From contig NZ_CP066339.1 in assembly GCF_016406125.1 (NCBI RefSeq), positions 1,736,001-1,800,000 of the forward strand: a stretch of 64,000 nucleotides of DNA. The letters are read 5' to 3'. Below the pieces are notes generated by a model. It was not told the origin of the DNA and did no database searches. It saw nothing but the letters and a program-made list of their open reading frames with translations. The stretch comes from Alicyclobacillus sp. SO9 (GTDB taxonomy: Bacteria > Bacillota > Bacilli > Alicyclobacillales > Alicyclobacillaceae). Position numbers and translations under genes: made by a program. This document shows, one piece after another, positions 43,516-52,557 of the stretch (the first letter of the stretch is position 1; the number at the start of each line of letters is the position of its first letter).

Positions 43516-44244
43516 TTAGACGCCTCGCATATCGGGATCCCAGATGATTTTATGCAATTGTAAATTTAGTTTCACGTTGTGAAGTTTCTTCTCCAACATG
43601 GCTGCCACGAGCTTTTGCGGCGGCATCGTTTCCCAGACGGGACTGAACAGTACAGTCCCTTTCTCCACCCATTCTTCAACCACTTTGCAGGCTGTGTCGA
43701 AATCTTCATCGTCGGCGATGACAAACTTGATTTCATCCTGATGGCCAAGCAGTCCGTAATTTGCCTGAAGCATTCGGTCTTGTTCGCCGCTCTTGGGTAA
43801 TTTGTAGTCCAGAATAAACCGGACTTTTTCCCTGACTTGCGCTTTTTCATTACGAAGATGGATGAACGGCGTTAAATCTATGGCTCCGTTTGTCTCAATG
43901 TGCACGTCTTGAATCAATGGCAAACGGGCCAAAGCTTCAATTAATACAAGGACCTTTTCGGTATAGAGAAGGGGTTCCCCTCCTGTGAGGCAGACTCTTT
44001 GGTGTCCTAATCTCCCGACCTCTGCAACAATGTCACCAACGGCAGCAAAGTATTCAGGTTGAGCAGGCGCGTAACTGTAGGGTGTATCGCACCAGGTGCA
44101 GCGGAGGTTGCAGTTAAACAACCGCACAAAAGTCGTCGGAAAGCCTGCTGCAGTGCCTTCACCTTCGATGGTCTCGAAGACTTCAACCATGGGCAGCTTC
44201 AAGCTGAGTTGTTCTGTAGTGAGTCCCAATTCTGCGGTTGTCAT
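43516..44244 (-). CDS. queE: 7-carboxy-7-deazaguanine synthase QueE
   Basis: 242 residues from ATG 44244, overlapping the queD stop in ATGA. Radical SAM with C45, C49 and C52 in FNCNLRCTWCDT, GEGTAAGFPTTFVRL before it and TGGEPLLY after it. Converts 6-carboxytetrahydropterin, the product of QueD, to 7-carboxy-7-deazaguanine in queuosine synthesis. queC and queF, usual neighbours, are not in the window. A farther upstream ATG exists within queD but is unlikely. Confidence 0.95.
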   Translation of the reverse strand: MTTAELGLTTEQLSLKLPMVEVFETIEGEGTAAGFPTTFVRLFNCNLRCTWCDTPYSYAPAQPEYFAAVGDIVAEVGRLGHQRVCLTGGEPLLYTEKVLVLIEALARLPLIQDVHIETNGAIDLTPFIHLRNEKAQVREKVRFILDYKLPKSGEQDRMLQANYGLLGHQDEIKFVIADDEDFDTACKVVEEWVEKGTVLFSPVWETMPPQKLVAAMLEKKLHNVKLNLQLHKIIWDPDMRGV

Positions 44245-44714
44245 TTTGTCATCCATTCCCGTTTCAGGGAAGCCCTGCTGGTTGGTGTTTCGTACAAGAT
44301 TAATTCCTCCAAGCGCCAATCTTGCTGTTTGCTGTCGCGTTTCTTCAACTCAGATTCGAGTTCTCTCCAAATCCACGACACAATGTTTTCCGCTGTGGTG
44401 TTCATTGGCGGCAACACTTCATTTAGGTAGTGGTGATCCAGGGGTCTTTCCACCCTCAGCTTGTATATCTCCTTTAAGTCACCAAAGTCGATACAAAGCC
44501 CTCTCTCGTCAAGATAGCCGCTCACTGTAATGACCAGTCGATAGGTATGACCGTGGAGGCTTTTGCATTTCCCTTCGTACATATATAAGTGATGTGCTGC
44601 ATCGAAGGTAAATTCCTTCGTTACGGCAACCCGATGTTGATGATATTTCAACTGGTTCGGTTGAATGTCTTCATATAGTTTCATAGCTCGCTCTGGAATG
44701 TGGTATTCAGACAT
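44241..44714 (-). CDS. queD: 6-carboxytetrahydropterin synthase QueD
   Basis: 157 residues from ATG 44714 with AGGAGGA six bases upstream. PTPS fold with zinc-binding histidines and active-site Cys in FDAAHHLYMYEGKCKSLHGH (H41/H42, C50, H54, H56). Converts dihydroneopterin triphosphate to 6-carboxytetrahydropterin. First gene of a queD-queE pair translationally coupled through ATGA. No preQ1 riboswitch pattern is visible upstream. Confidence 0.95.
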   Translation of the reverse strand: MSEYHIPERAMKLYEDIQPNQLKYHQHRVAVTKEFTFDAAHHLYMYEGKCKSLHGHTYRLVITVSGYLDERGLCIDFGDLKEIYKLRVERPLDHHYLNEVLPPMNTTAENIVSWIWRELESELKKRDSKQQDWRLEELILYETPTSRASLKREWMTK

Positions 44715-44870
44715 CTGCTGTCCTCCTTGCGGTTTTGCAGTACCTCTTATGATGCCGTGACACAGCTCTGTCGTCAAATTCAAGTCGTGAGAAGTCCTTG
44801 TCTTTGTTTCTTGTCTTTAATTCTTTAATGTGATTGTATTACAAATGAATGAGAGAGAGGAGGCTATAGA

Positions 44871-46187
44871 TTGGAAAGTCTGCGTTACACGCTGGATCAG
44901 ACACCACCTGCATCGGTGTTGTTTCTCTCTAGTCTTCAGTGGTTTATGTTCATCCTTGCCAGTGTGTTGACAGTACCAATTGTACTCGGCCACGCCTTCG
45001 GTATGACAGCGCAAGCTACTGCGTTGTTGGCCACAAGAACCTTCTTTGTTGCCGGAATTGTCAGTTTGCTGCAAGCGTGGTTCGGTCATCGGTATGCTGT
45101 ACTGGAAGGACCCGCCGGAATGTGGTGGGGCGTGTTTATCGTCCTGATTCAAATGACACGACAGGTCGGAGGCTCGATTTCAATTCTGCAGCGTCAACTT
45201 GAAATGGGTCTGATGATTGCGGGGCTTGTCTATATGCTGCTTGCTGTTACAAAACAGCTTGATAAGATTCGAAACTTGTTCACACCTGTCGTCACGGGGA
45301 CATTTCTGGTTCTGTTGTCATTACAACTGTCAAAATCCTTGGTTGAGGGTCTGCTTGGAATTGGTTTTCATCATCAGCACACAGTCCAACCTGAAATTTT
45401 TCTGCTCTCCCTGGCACTGGTGACATTTACAGTGGGCATTATGGTTTCTGGCAGGGGCATAGTAAAAAGTCTGGCTGTCCTTATTTCGCTTGTTCTTGGC
45501 TGGGTTGTTTACGGTTTATTAGGTTTGTTGCAGGCGCCCGTGCACAAGAGTACCTTGTTTGCAATACCCAAAGTGTTTGCCTGGGGCGTGCCTCAGTTTC
45601 ACTGGGGCACTGTGATTACTGCAATTTTGACCGCATTTATCCTACTCTCAAACGTTGTTGCAAGTGTTCAGGCGTTTGGCAGCGCTACATCCTCCACGCC
45701 AGAACCATATCGCTACACCAGGGGGACTTTTATCAGCGGAGCAGGGACTGTACTGGCCGGTTTGTTCTCTACGGTCGGCATGGTCCCCTTGACAGCCGCT
45801 TCAAGTTTAGTCTCCTTGACGGGAATTGCTTCCCGGCTGCCGTTTATCATTGCGTCAGCAGCGGTGGCTATTCTTGGTTTCTTCCCGCGGATTGGCCAAT
45901 ATGCTGCAACCCTTCCCGCTCCCGTAGGCTATGCTGTTTTGTTTACTGTATTTGGGCAATTGCTTGGGTTCGGGCTGAAGGATTTTGCTAAACTTGAGTT
46001 GAACCAAAGAAACATTTTTGTGGTTAGCATTCCGCTGATTGCGGGAGTTGGGACTTTGTTTGTAGCGGGATCGGCGTGGGAAACACTCCCGTCTCTTGCC
46101 TCATACCTCCTCGGAAACGGCCTCATTGTCGGCATTGTACTCGTGCTGCTGCTCGAGCACGTATTACTGAGAGCCAGGGGAACGTAA
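44871..46187 (+). CDS. NCS2 family nucleobase (xanthine/uracil) permease
   Basis: 438 residues from TTG 44871, with AGGAGG eight bases upstream. About fourteen membrane segments. NCS2 features: the QALFGHRYAVLEGP-like segment (QAWFGHRYAVLEGPAGMWWG), TPVVTGTFLVLLSLQLS and GLFSTVGMVPLTAASSLVSL. Closer in style to the YbbY/PurP-like purine group than to UraA. Imports a purine or pyrimidine with cation symport. Next to queuosine genes and a sugar kinase; not obviously an operon with queD, which diverges. Confidence 0.87.
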   Translation: MESLRYTLDQTPPASVLFLSSLQWFMFILASVLTVPIVLGHAFGMTAQATALLATRTFFVAGIVSLLQAWFGHRYAVLEGPAGMWWGVFIVLIQMTRQVGGSISILQRQLEMGLMIAGLVYMLLAVTKQLDKIRNLFTPVVTGTFLVLLSLQLSKSLVEGLLGIGFHHQHTVQPEIFLLSLALVTFTVGIMVSGRGIVKSLAVLISLVLGWVVYGLLGLLQAPVHKSTLFAIPKVFAWGVPQFHWGTVITAILTAFILLSNVVASVQAFGSATSSTPEPYRYTRGTFISGAGTVLAGLFSTVGMVPLTAASSLVSLTGIASRLPFIIASAAVAILGFFPRIGQYAATLPAPVGYAVLFTVFGQLLGFGLKDFAKLELNQRNIFVVSIPLIAGVGTLFVAGSAWETLPSLASYLLGNGLIVGIVLVLLLEHVLLRARGT

Positions 46188-46246
46188 CAAGGGAACGTAA
46201 AGAGTCAGAGATACAGCACGAAGACAAACATTGGGAGGGGATACAG

Positions 46247-47323
46247 ATGCGAACTGTTGTGAGCATGGGTGAGTCCTTGATTGACTTTGTTGCACATGAA
46301 CGAGGCCGGTTGCGTAATGTAACGACTTTTACCAAAGCTGCAGGAGGTGCGCCTGCAAATGTGGCAGCTTGCGTCGGAAAACTGGGGGGCCGGAGTGCGT
46401 TTATTGGCCGCCGAAGTGAAGATGAGTTTGGGCAGTTTTTGCAGCACACCCTGGAAGAATTCGGGGTCAATGTGCAGTATTTTTTGCCTGTGGCACAGCG
46501 ACCGACTGCCATGGCATTTGTTGCACTGGATGAGACAGGAGACCGGTCTTTTCAGTTCTTCCTGGAAAACACCGCTTATCAAAGCCTTGAACCCTCTGAT
46601 ATTCCCATCGATTTTTTGGAGAGCGCCGGAATTCTCCACGTCGGTTCAGTTGCAATGGCCACCGAGCCAGGTCGAACGACAACTCTGCACGCAGTGAAGC
46701 AAATGAAGCAGCTTGGCGGTGTGGTCTCGTTTGATCCAAATTGGCGTCCCAATCTCTGGCCTGACCCAACCCAGGGTGCACAGGTGATAGAAAGTGTCTA
46801 TCCCTTTACAGATGTCCTCAAAGTGAATCGTGAAGAATTGGAACTCCTGACAGGGACCTCGGATTTATCCGCAGGTGCACAGCGGCTGCATTCGAAGGGA
46901 CCTGGTCTTGTGCTCATCACGTTGGACGCCGACGGCTGTTTCTATTCGTTGCAAAGTGCTTCGAGCAACAGGGACTTTTTCGGCAGCACGAGCAGCGAAA
47001 CCAGTACCGGCGGCACGAGCAGTATGACCAGCACGAGCAGCAAAAGCGGTACGGGAAGCACTGCTTCTCCTTTAAGCCAGGGGCAGGTTCCAGGACGACG
47101 GGTGAATGTTGCAGATACAACCGGGGCTGGCGACGCATTCATTGCTTCTTTTTTGTTCCAACTGGCACAGTCACCGAACGCAAGGGAACTGAGTGAGCAG
47201 AGTGTACGCAACTGGGTTGAGTTTGCTGTTGCGGCCAGCAGTCTTGTCACCACGAAGCCCGGAGCGATGGCCGCTTTGCCTACACTGCGGGAAGTGGAAT
47301 CCGTTCTGGAGTCCGCCCTTTAG
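46247..47323 (+). CDS. PfkB family carbohydrate kinase with Ser/Thr/Gly insertion
   Basis: 358 residues from ATG 46247, with GGGAGGGG upstream; 59 bp after the permease. Ribokinase fold: GGAPANVAACVGKLGG, SFDPNWRPNLW and the catalytic DTTGAGDAF (about 290). Closest to fructokinases (ScrK-type). A low-complexity insertion of about 35 residues (residues about 243-280: GSTSSETSTGG, TSSMTSTSSKSG) breaks the C-terminal half just before the active-site loop. It arises from AGCACGAGCAG-like repeats and is absent from the family. Confidence 0.88.
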   Translation: MRTVVSMGESLIDFVAHERGRLRNVTTFTKAAGGAPANVAACVGKLGGRSAFIGRRSEDEFGQFLQHTLEEFGVNVQYFLPVAQRPTAMAFVALDETGDRSFQFFLENTAYQSLEPSDIPIDFLESAGILHVGSVAMATEPGRTTTLHAVKQMKQLGGVVSFDPNWRPNLWPDPTQGAQVIESVYPFTDVLKVNREELELLTGTSDLSAGAQRLHSKGPGLVLITLDADGCFYSLQSASSNRDFFGSTSSETSTGGTSSMTSTSSKSGTGSTASPLSQGQVPGRRVNVADTTGAGDAFIASFLFQLAQSPNARELSEQSVRNWVEFAVAASSLVTTKPGAMAALPTLREVESVLESAL

Positions 47324-47396
47324 AGAGTCTGGTACTGAGACTTTCTGAAGCGGCCGGGCAACTGTTTTAGAATTTCGAACAGCGAGGGGATATGGT

Positions 47397-47816
47397 GTGC
47401 TGACGCATCAGGTAAGGGTAAGTTTTTCGGATTGCGACGGTTTGGGGCATGTGAATCATGCCAAGTATTTTACTTATATGGAGGAAGCCCGAGCAGACGT
47501 GTTTCGGTTTTTTAATCCAACGCTGGAGCTTGACAAGTGGAACTTGATTGTCGTTTCGGCGCGCTGTGATTACCTGCAACAGGTCTCGTATATGGAAACG
47601 CTAACGGTTTTGACGTGGATCAGCAAAGTGGGGACGGCTAGTTTCACAGTCGATCACGTTATTCAAAACGAAACGGGCGACTACGTTGCCCGCGGGCAGG
47701 GTGTTCTAATCGCGTATGACTACAAGGCGCAAAAAGCCCATGCGATTTGGCCTGAAGCAAAAGAGAAACTGCAGCAGCATGGAGTGCCCCCGGAGGGTGT
47801 GCCTCCGCTGCGGTAA
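47397..47816 (+). CDS. Hotdog-fold acyl-CoA thioesterase (4HBT/YbgC type)
   Basis: 139 residues from GTG 47397, with GAGGGGAT seven bases upstream. The motif SDCDGLGHVNHAKYFTYMEEAR holds the Asp and the N-H-x-x-Y of 4-hydroxybenzoyl-CoA thioesterase-like enzymes. Hydrolyses acyl-CoA thioesters; chain preference unknown. Followed 39 bp later by an SDR reductase, so a small acyl-metabolism unit is possible. Confidence 0.88.
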   Translation: MLTHQVRVSFSDCDGLGHVNHAKYFTYMEEARADVFRFFNPTLELDKWNLIVVSARCDYLQQVSYMETLTVLTWISKVGTASFTVDHVIQNETGDYVARGQGVLIAYDYKAQKAHAIWPEAKEKLQQHGVPPEGVPPLR

Positions 47817-47855
47817 CGGGATGCAACAGTAAAATTACAAGTAAAGGTGGACTGC

Positions 47856-48650
47856 ATGATGACTGAAGGAAAACACAGTTACTTACCTTCTTTTTCTCTC
47901 AAGGGAAAGCGCACTGTTGTGACAGGGGCTAGCCGGGGGATTGGGCGAGCTTTGGCAATCGGTTTGGCACAGGCGGGATCGGACGTTGTACTCCTGGCTC
48001 GTGACGAATCCAAGCTTGCGGAAACAGAGACAACCATTCATGAGATGGCACCAGACACCAAGGTAGAGCAGGTCACCTGCGATATTCGCAACAACGATGC
48101 CATACGAGCTTCTGTGGCTGCCATCGCACAGGGCGGCCCCATTGACGTCCTGATGAACAACGCAGGACTCAACATTCGTGTTCCGGCACTGGATGTGACT
48201 GATGATGACTGGCGTACGGTTATCGACACAGATTTAAGAGGAGCTTTCTTCATGGCCCAGCAAGTTGGAAAAGTGATGGTACATCAGGGGCGCGGCAGTG
48301 TCGTGAACGTTTCCTCCGTTGGCGGTCACGTCGCGCTTCGAACCGGTGTTGCGTACGCAGCTGCCAAGGCAGGTGTCATTCAGATGACAAAGGTTCTGGC
48401 GATGGAATGGGGGGCAAAGGGAGTTCGTGTGAATTGTATTGCACCGTGGTATTTCCGCACTCCTCTGACAGAGGACCTCCTCAAACAGCCGGATTACTTA
48501 CAGGACATTCTCGATAGAACACCCTTGAACCGTGTGGGAGAGGTAGAGGAACTTGTGGGTCCAGCGTTGTTCCTGGCGTCTGACGCAGGCTCTTACGTCA
48601 CTGGACACACGTTGTTTGTGGATGGCGGAATGAGCGTTTTCGGTTTTTAA
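47856..48650 (+). CDS. SDR family oxidoreductase (3-oxoacyl reductase-like)
   Basis: 264 residues from ATG 47856, with AAAGGTGG upstream. Classical SDR: TGASRGIG (23-30), NNAG, and the Ser...Tyr-x3-Lys site in NVSSVGGHVALRTGVAYAAAK. C-terminal GHTLFVDGGMSV is typical. NADP(H)-dependent reduction of a ketone or oxidation of an alcohol. Similar to gluconate 5-dehydrogenase and FabG-like enzymes; substrate not decided. Confidence 0.88.
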   Translation: MMTEGKHSYLPSFSLKGKRTVVTGASRGIGRALAIGLAQAGSDVVLLARDESKLAETETTIHEMAPDTKVEQVTCDIRNNDAIRASVAAIAQGGPIDVLMNNAGLNIRVPALDVTDDDWRTVIDTDLRGAFFMAQQVGKVMVHQGRGSVVNVSSVGGHVALRTGVAYAAAKAGVIQMTKVLAMEWGAKGVRVNCIAPWYFRTPLTEDLLKQPDYLQDILDRTPLNRVGEVEELVGPALFLASDAGSYVTGHTLFVDGGMSVFGF

Positions 48651-48734
48651 CACGAGGACAAGCCTTCGTTAGGGAAGGAGCTTTGATACGGAAAGGCTCA
48701 TCACACAGTGAAAACCCTCTGCTCCTTATGCTTT

Positions 48735-49460
48735 TTATGCTTCTCGGATACGTCTAGATAAGAATGCATCGCGGGCTGCTCCTTCGAGTTGGTCCGCGAG
48801 AGGTTCCAACTCTCGGTTCATACCGGCGTATTCCAACGCACGCTTTAGCATTTCGTCGGCAAGCAGCGGATTTTTCGGCAGCAGCGGACCGTGGATATAT
48901 GTACCCACTACGTTGTGGTACAAGACACCTTCCATTCCGTCGGAACCGTTGTTTCCGTTTCCTTTTTCTACACTCCCCAAGGGCATATGGCTGTGGGTTG
49001 TGCGGCCGCTGTGGTTTTCAAAGCCCATTACAGTTCCTGCAATTTCTGTTTCAATGGCAATATTTCCAATCAACCGCGGCGAAGAGGCTTCTGTGACGAG
49101 GTTCAGTAAAGAGAGGCCTTCAACTTTTCTGCCGTCTGGTAACTGATAGTACTCCCCCAGCAGTTGGTAGCCGCCGCAAACCGCCAACAACGGCAAGCCG
49201 TTTTCCACGGCAGCCTTCCACTCGGTCTGTTTTTGCAGCAGTGTTTGGGCAACCAACTCCTGTTCCCTATCGGAACCGCCGCCAAGCAGTACCAAGTGAT
49301 AGTCTGCCGGATCAGGCTGCACATCCCGGGGAATAAAGTCCACAGTCACTTCAATACCGCGCCACTGTGCCCGCTTCACCAGGGTTTTGATGTTCCCTGA
49401 GTCTGCGTACAAGTTGAGCAAATCAGGATACAGATGGGCGATAGTAAGGACGTTCGTCAT
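48735..49460 (-). CDS. gatD: Lipid II glutaminyl amidase subunit GatD
   Basis: 241 residues from ATG 49460, with GGAGG nine bases upstream. Class I glutamine amidotransferase with nucleophile C95 in LLAVCGGYQLLG and the His of GTYIHGPLLPKNP (about 189). With MurT it amidates D-Glu of the lipid II stem peptide to D-iGln. Its start lies 38 bases inside murT, so the two are co-translated. A repeat-like polar stretch (VEKGNGNNGSDGMEG) is longer than in Staphylococcus GatD. Confidence 0.94.
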   Translation of the reverse strand: MTNVLTIAHLYPDLLNLYADSGNIKTLVKRAQWRGIEVTVDFIPRDVQPDPADYHLVLLGGGSDREQELVAQTLLQKQTEWKAAVENGLPLLAVCGGYQLLGEYYQLPDGRKVEGLSLLNLVTEASSPRLIGNIAIETEIAGTVMGFENHSGRTTHSHMPLGSVEKGNGNNGSDGMEGVLYHNVVGTYIHGPLLPKNPLLADEMLKRALEYAGMNRELEPLADQLEGAARDAFLSRRIREA

Positions 49461-50802
49461 GTGTTCTTTGCCTCCGTTTCAAAATGTCTGCCATTGGGTA
49501 CAGTGCTGTGTAGGTAGACAGAACATAGACTGGCAGATCGCCTGCTGCTTGGGCCAAGGCCAAGCCTTTGTCTGCAGCAGCACTCATATCGGGGATTGTC
49601 GTCAGCGTATCCTCGTCACACCCCGCATACTTCAACCGCAGCGCCATATCTTCACCTCTCAATCCCGTTAGCACACAGTGAACAGCATTCATTTCCTCGG
49701 GAATCAATTCGAAGTCTGCGTCCCACAGCCAGGACACATCGCGTCCGTCTGCAGCATTGTCGTTAATCGCAATGATTACGATTTTTTTCCCGGGTTCTCC
49801 GGCAATGGCGGTCAGTACACTGTCACAGCCTGTTGGGTTCTTAATGAGGTTGAGGATGGTTTCTGGGTGCGTATGATAGGTTTGCATACGTCCAAGAGGT
49901 GCCTTGTAAGCTTCAAGCCCCTGTTTAATTTGCTCTGCATTAAGGCCTAGCACACGCGCGGCTGCCACGGCACACAACGCGTTATAGACATTAAACAAAC
50001 CTCGTACAGGCAAGGAGAAAGATGTTTTGGGCAAATCTCCTTGTGTCAGCGTCAGGCTGCCGTTTGTATACTCGGCGGAGAACTCCGGGTGAGGCCGATA
50101 GAAGTCACATGCTGGACAATGGTAAATGCCCAGTTGTCCGTAGAAGAAACTGTCATACTCCAGTCTTTCACCGCATTCCAGGCAAAACGCACCATCCCTC
50201 ATTTGGTCCCGACTGCCAAACCGTCCTTGGTCCCTGTCCATGCCATAATATAGACTTGGGCCGGCGTAGCGCAGACCGATGTGGCGGGCAAGGGGATCGT
50301 CCGCATTTAAAACTACGGTCGCATTGGTCTTATTTAATCCCGCAATCAGCTTTTGCAGGGTTGTATCAAGTTCGCCGTATCTGTCCAATTGATCGCGAAA
50401 GACATTTGTCACCACAGCCACCTTCACCGGGAGGCTTTCAGCCACGGCAGGCAAGGTTGCTTCGTCGACTTCGAGCACAGCAGTCTTGCGTTTCATTTTT
50501 CCCGTCAAAGATGCGTGGATTAACAGCGCACTGACCAAGCCCTGTTGCATGTTGGCACCCTCAGAATTCGTAATGACAGCCGTGTCCTGCTTCATCATGG
50601 CCGCCAACAGGCGATTCGTTGTTGTCTTGCCATTGGTGCCCGTTACAACCACACATCGGTCCAATCCGCTGCCAAGTTTTTTTAGTAAATTTGGTGAGAA
50701 CCGAAGTGCCAGCTTGCCCGGAAAACTTGTTGCATTGCGGCCCAACAACCGCAGTGTCCAGCCAGCCAGTTTGCCAATCCAAAGTCCAAACAAGCTTTTC
50801 AC
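49423..50802 (-). CDS. murT: Lipid II isoglutaminyl synthase subunit MurT
   Basis: About 459 residues from GTG 50802 or TTG 50793; AGGAG (50801-50806) is seven bases before the TTG. The frame is open back to ATG 50952, but that part is repetitive (GRIKFAGERIKLAGEPK) and has no ribosome site. Mur ligase fold with P-loop VTGTNGKTTTNRLLAAMM, the NADDPLARHIG block, and the Cys4 zinc ribbon specific to MurT (CLECGERLEYDSFF, HCPAC). The MurT-like DUF1727 region ends the protein (DNAADGRDVSWLWDADFE). Activates D-Glu of lipid II for amidation by GatD. Confidence 0.93.
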   Translation of the reverse strand: MKSLFGLWIGKLAGWTLRLLGRNATSFPGKLALRFSPNLLKKLGSGLDRCVVVTGTNGKTTTNRLLAAMMKQDTAVITNSEGANMQQGLVSALLIHASLTGKMKRKTAVLEVDEATLPAVAESLPVKVAVVTNVFRDQLDRYGELDTTLQKLIAGLNKTNATVVLNADDPLARHIGLRYAGPSLYYGMDRDQGRFGSRDQMRDGAFCLECGERLEYDSFFYGQLGIYHCPACDFYRPHPEFSAEYTNGSLTLTQGDLPKTSFSLPVRGLFNVYNALCAVAAARVLGLNAEQIKQGLEAYKAPLGRMQTYHTHPETILNLIKNPTGCDSVLTAIAGEPGKKIVIIAINDNAADGRDVSWLWDADFELIPEEMNAVHCVLTGLRGEDMALRLKYAGCDEDTLTTIPDMSAAADKGLALAQAAGDLPVYVLSTYTALYPMADILKRRQRTHDERPYYRPSVS

Positions 50803-50839
50803 TCCTCGTACATCGCGTGGTCTGTACCCTTGTAGTCTG

Positions 50840-50930
50840 TCTTTTGGTTCGCCCGCAAGCTTGATTCGTTCGCCTGCAAACTTGATTCGCCCGCAAGTTT
50901 GATTCGGCTGTAAGCTCGGTTTGCCTGCAG
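50840..50930 (-). repeat. Degenerate 17-bp repeats upstream of murT
   Basis: Plus-strand units such as GCAAGTTTGATTCGGCT and GTAAGCTCGGTTTGCCT follow at 17-bp steps, with one 21-bp variant. They sit between the murT start and the DUF1028 gene, and the murT frame stays open through them. Confidence 0.7.
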
Positions 50931-50968
50931 GCTTCCGTGCTGCCAGATCCATTGGCCTGTAAGCGGGG

Positions 50969-51856
50969 CTAGGGTCGACGCAGATAATCCAGGACCCTTA
51001 AATCAATCGCAGCTTCCTCTGTCCAGCGTTCGTCAAAGTTCTCCGTCATACAATAAGCGTACAATGCATTCCGGGTGTCTTTGTCATAGGTTTCGCCGAA
51101 ACCGGGGTTATAGCCTGCCTTTGCCAAGAGGTTTTGAACTTCTGTCAAGGTTTCTCCAGTCAGGGCCACCCTGTCACCCTCTTTGGATCTCTCAAAATAA
51201 AGCCGGTGCAGACTGAGAATCCGATTTAGTTCAGCGATGGGACTGGGGTGGTCATCCACGCGAATGTCTATGTATCTGTCGTTGAAACCGCCGTACCCGC
51301 CATCGGGTTTTGCAATGTACAGTGCTGCCGATTGCATGCCTCGTTTGTCTCCGCCAGCCTTCTGACCGCCTTGCAAGGCTTGTACCAGCCGTTCAGCAAA
51401 AGGCAAGTCCTGGTTGGCTTCAAACCCTTCTGCAATCCCTTCAACAACCGCTCGGCCGGCCAGTATATTTCCCTGGCAAGTAAAGTTTTCGCCCATGAGG
51501 CCGCCCGCGTAGTCAAAGCATTCGGAACCGGTAAAAGTTGCCGTCCGCCCCTTGGTATCAATAATCCCCACCTGGCGCGCTTCTCTTTCATCATCATCTT
51601 TCAACAATTCGTCAAGGACTTCCTGAGGAGATTTCCCTTCTCTCAGCAAAAGCAGCCCTTTTGGTCCGTAGCTTGTATTCGCGAACGCCTGTGTGGCTAT
51701 TGCCCCTGCATCAGATGCCACCCATGGCACGGCAGCACCGACTGCCAGAAACTTGGATTGGACGGCAACGCCCACTTCTTTTGTTACCGGATTGAACGCA
51801 GCAATGGAGAATGTCGAAATGGCCGGCAGACCGTTTCTGTATACGTACTTAGTCAT
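50969..51856 (-). CDS. DUF1028 family Ntn-hydrolase-like protein
   Basis: 295 residues from ATG 51856 with AGGAG upstream. The N-terminal about 220 residues match DUF1028: STFSIAAFNPVTKEVGVAVQS, ATQAFANTSYGPKGL, TGSECFDYAGGLMGENFTCQGNILAG. A C-terminal about 70-residue putative peptidoglycan-binding-like region follows (LTEVQNLLAKAGYNPGFGET). The family has an Ntn-hydrolase fold and no proven reaction. It is 166 bp upstream of murT on the same strand, so a shared transcript with murT-gatD is possible. Confidence 0.88.
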   Translation of the reverse strand: MTKYVYRNGLPAISTFSIAAFNPVTKEVGVAVQSKFLAVGAAVPWVASDAGAIATQAFANTSYGPKGLLLLREGKSPQEVLDELLKDDDEREARQVGIIDTKGRTATFTGSECFDYAGGLMGENFTCQGNILAGRAVVEGIAEGFEANQDLPFAERLVQALQGGQKAGGDKRGMQSAALYIAKPDGGYGGFNDRYIDIRVDDHPSPIAELNRILSLHRLYFERSKEGDRVALTGETLTEVQNLLAKAGYNPGFGETYDKDTRNALYAYCMTENFDERWTEEAAIDLRVLDYLRRP

Positions 51857-52027
51857 TGAATCCGAACTCCTTTCCGTAGTTCAGTAAATGTGGCATAATC
51901 CCGTATGAGGTATCTTGAAATCAAACTGAAAGCAGACTTCCTCTGCGTCTTTCAGTGAGGATTATACTATACCGACCCGGATTGGGCATTGGTATGAATT
52001 TGTGTCTCGATGGAGAGGAGAGGCAAT

Positions 52028-52519
52028 ATGTTTGACGAAGTAAAACTGGACCCCACTGTGAAAACATCATTTTATCATAACCTGGCAGACCAGGCGAAAC
52101 ACTTGACCGCAGGAGAGTCCAGTCTCATTGCGAACTTAAGCAACACGTCTGCACTTCTAAATATGCAGCTCGAGGACATCAACTGGGTCGGTTTCTATCT
52201 TTGGGACGAAAGCAAGGCAGAACTGGTTCTCGGTCCCTTCCAAGGCAAGCCAGCATGTATTCGCATCGGATTTGGCAAGGGCGTATGCGGTACTGCAGCA
52301 GAGCAGCGGAAGACTATTGTGGTCGACGATGTGATGAAGTTTGAAGGGCATATCGCCTGTGATGCAGCATCAAGGTCCGAGGTGGTTGTACCTCTATTAA
52401 AAGAAGGAAAACTAGTGGGTGTGTTAGACATTGACAGCCCGACTCCCGGCCGCTTTGACAAGGAGGATGGAGCTGGTTTGGAACTGGTTGCAGCGGCTCT
52501 GTTGGAAAACGTCAGCTAG
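52028..52519 (+). CDS. msrC: Free methionine-(R)-sulfoxide reductase (GAF domain)
   Basis: 163 residues from ATG 52028 with GGAGAGG five bases upstream. GAF domain with the three catalytic cysteines of fRMsr at C77, C87 and C111 (KPACIRIGFGKGVCGTAA, HIACDAASRSE). Reduces free Met-(R)-sulfoxide using thioredoxin. DIDSPTPGRFDKEDGAGLE near the end is family-typical. Bacillus calls this YtsP. Immediately followed by a 13-bp tandem repeat. Confidence 0.93.
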   Translation: MFDEVKLDPTVKTSFYHNLADQAKHLTAGESSLIANLSNTSALLNMQLEDINWVGFYLWDESKAELVLGPFQGKPACIRIGFGKGVCGTAAEQRKTIVVDDVMKFEGHIACDAASRSEVVVPLLKEGKLVGVLDIDSPTPGRFDKEDGAGLELVAAALLENVS

Positions 52520-52557
52520 TACCGGTACGGAAGTGTTCGGACCTGAGCAAGGCAAAC

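Noticed and set aside
44715-44870. preQ1 riboswitch before queD
   Set aside because: No short C-rich loop and A-rich tail pattern could be found on the minus strand.
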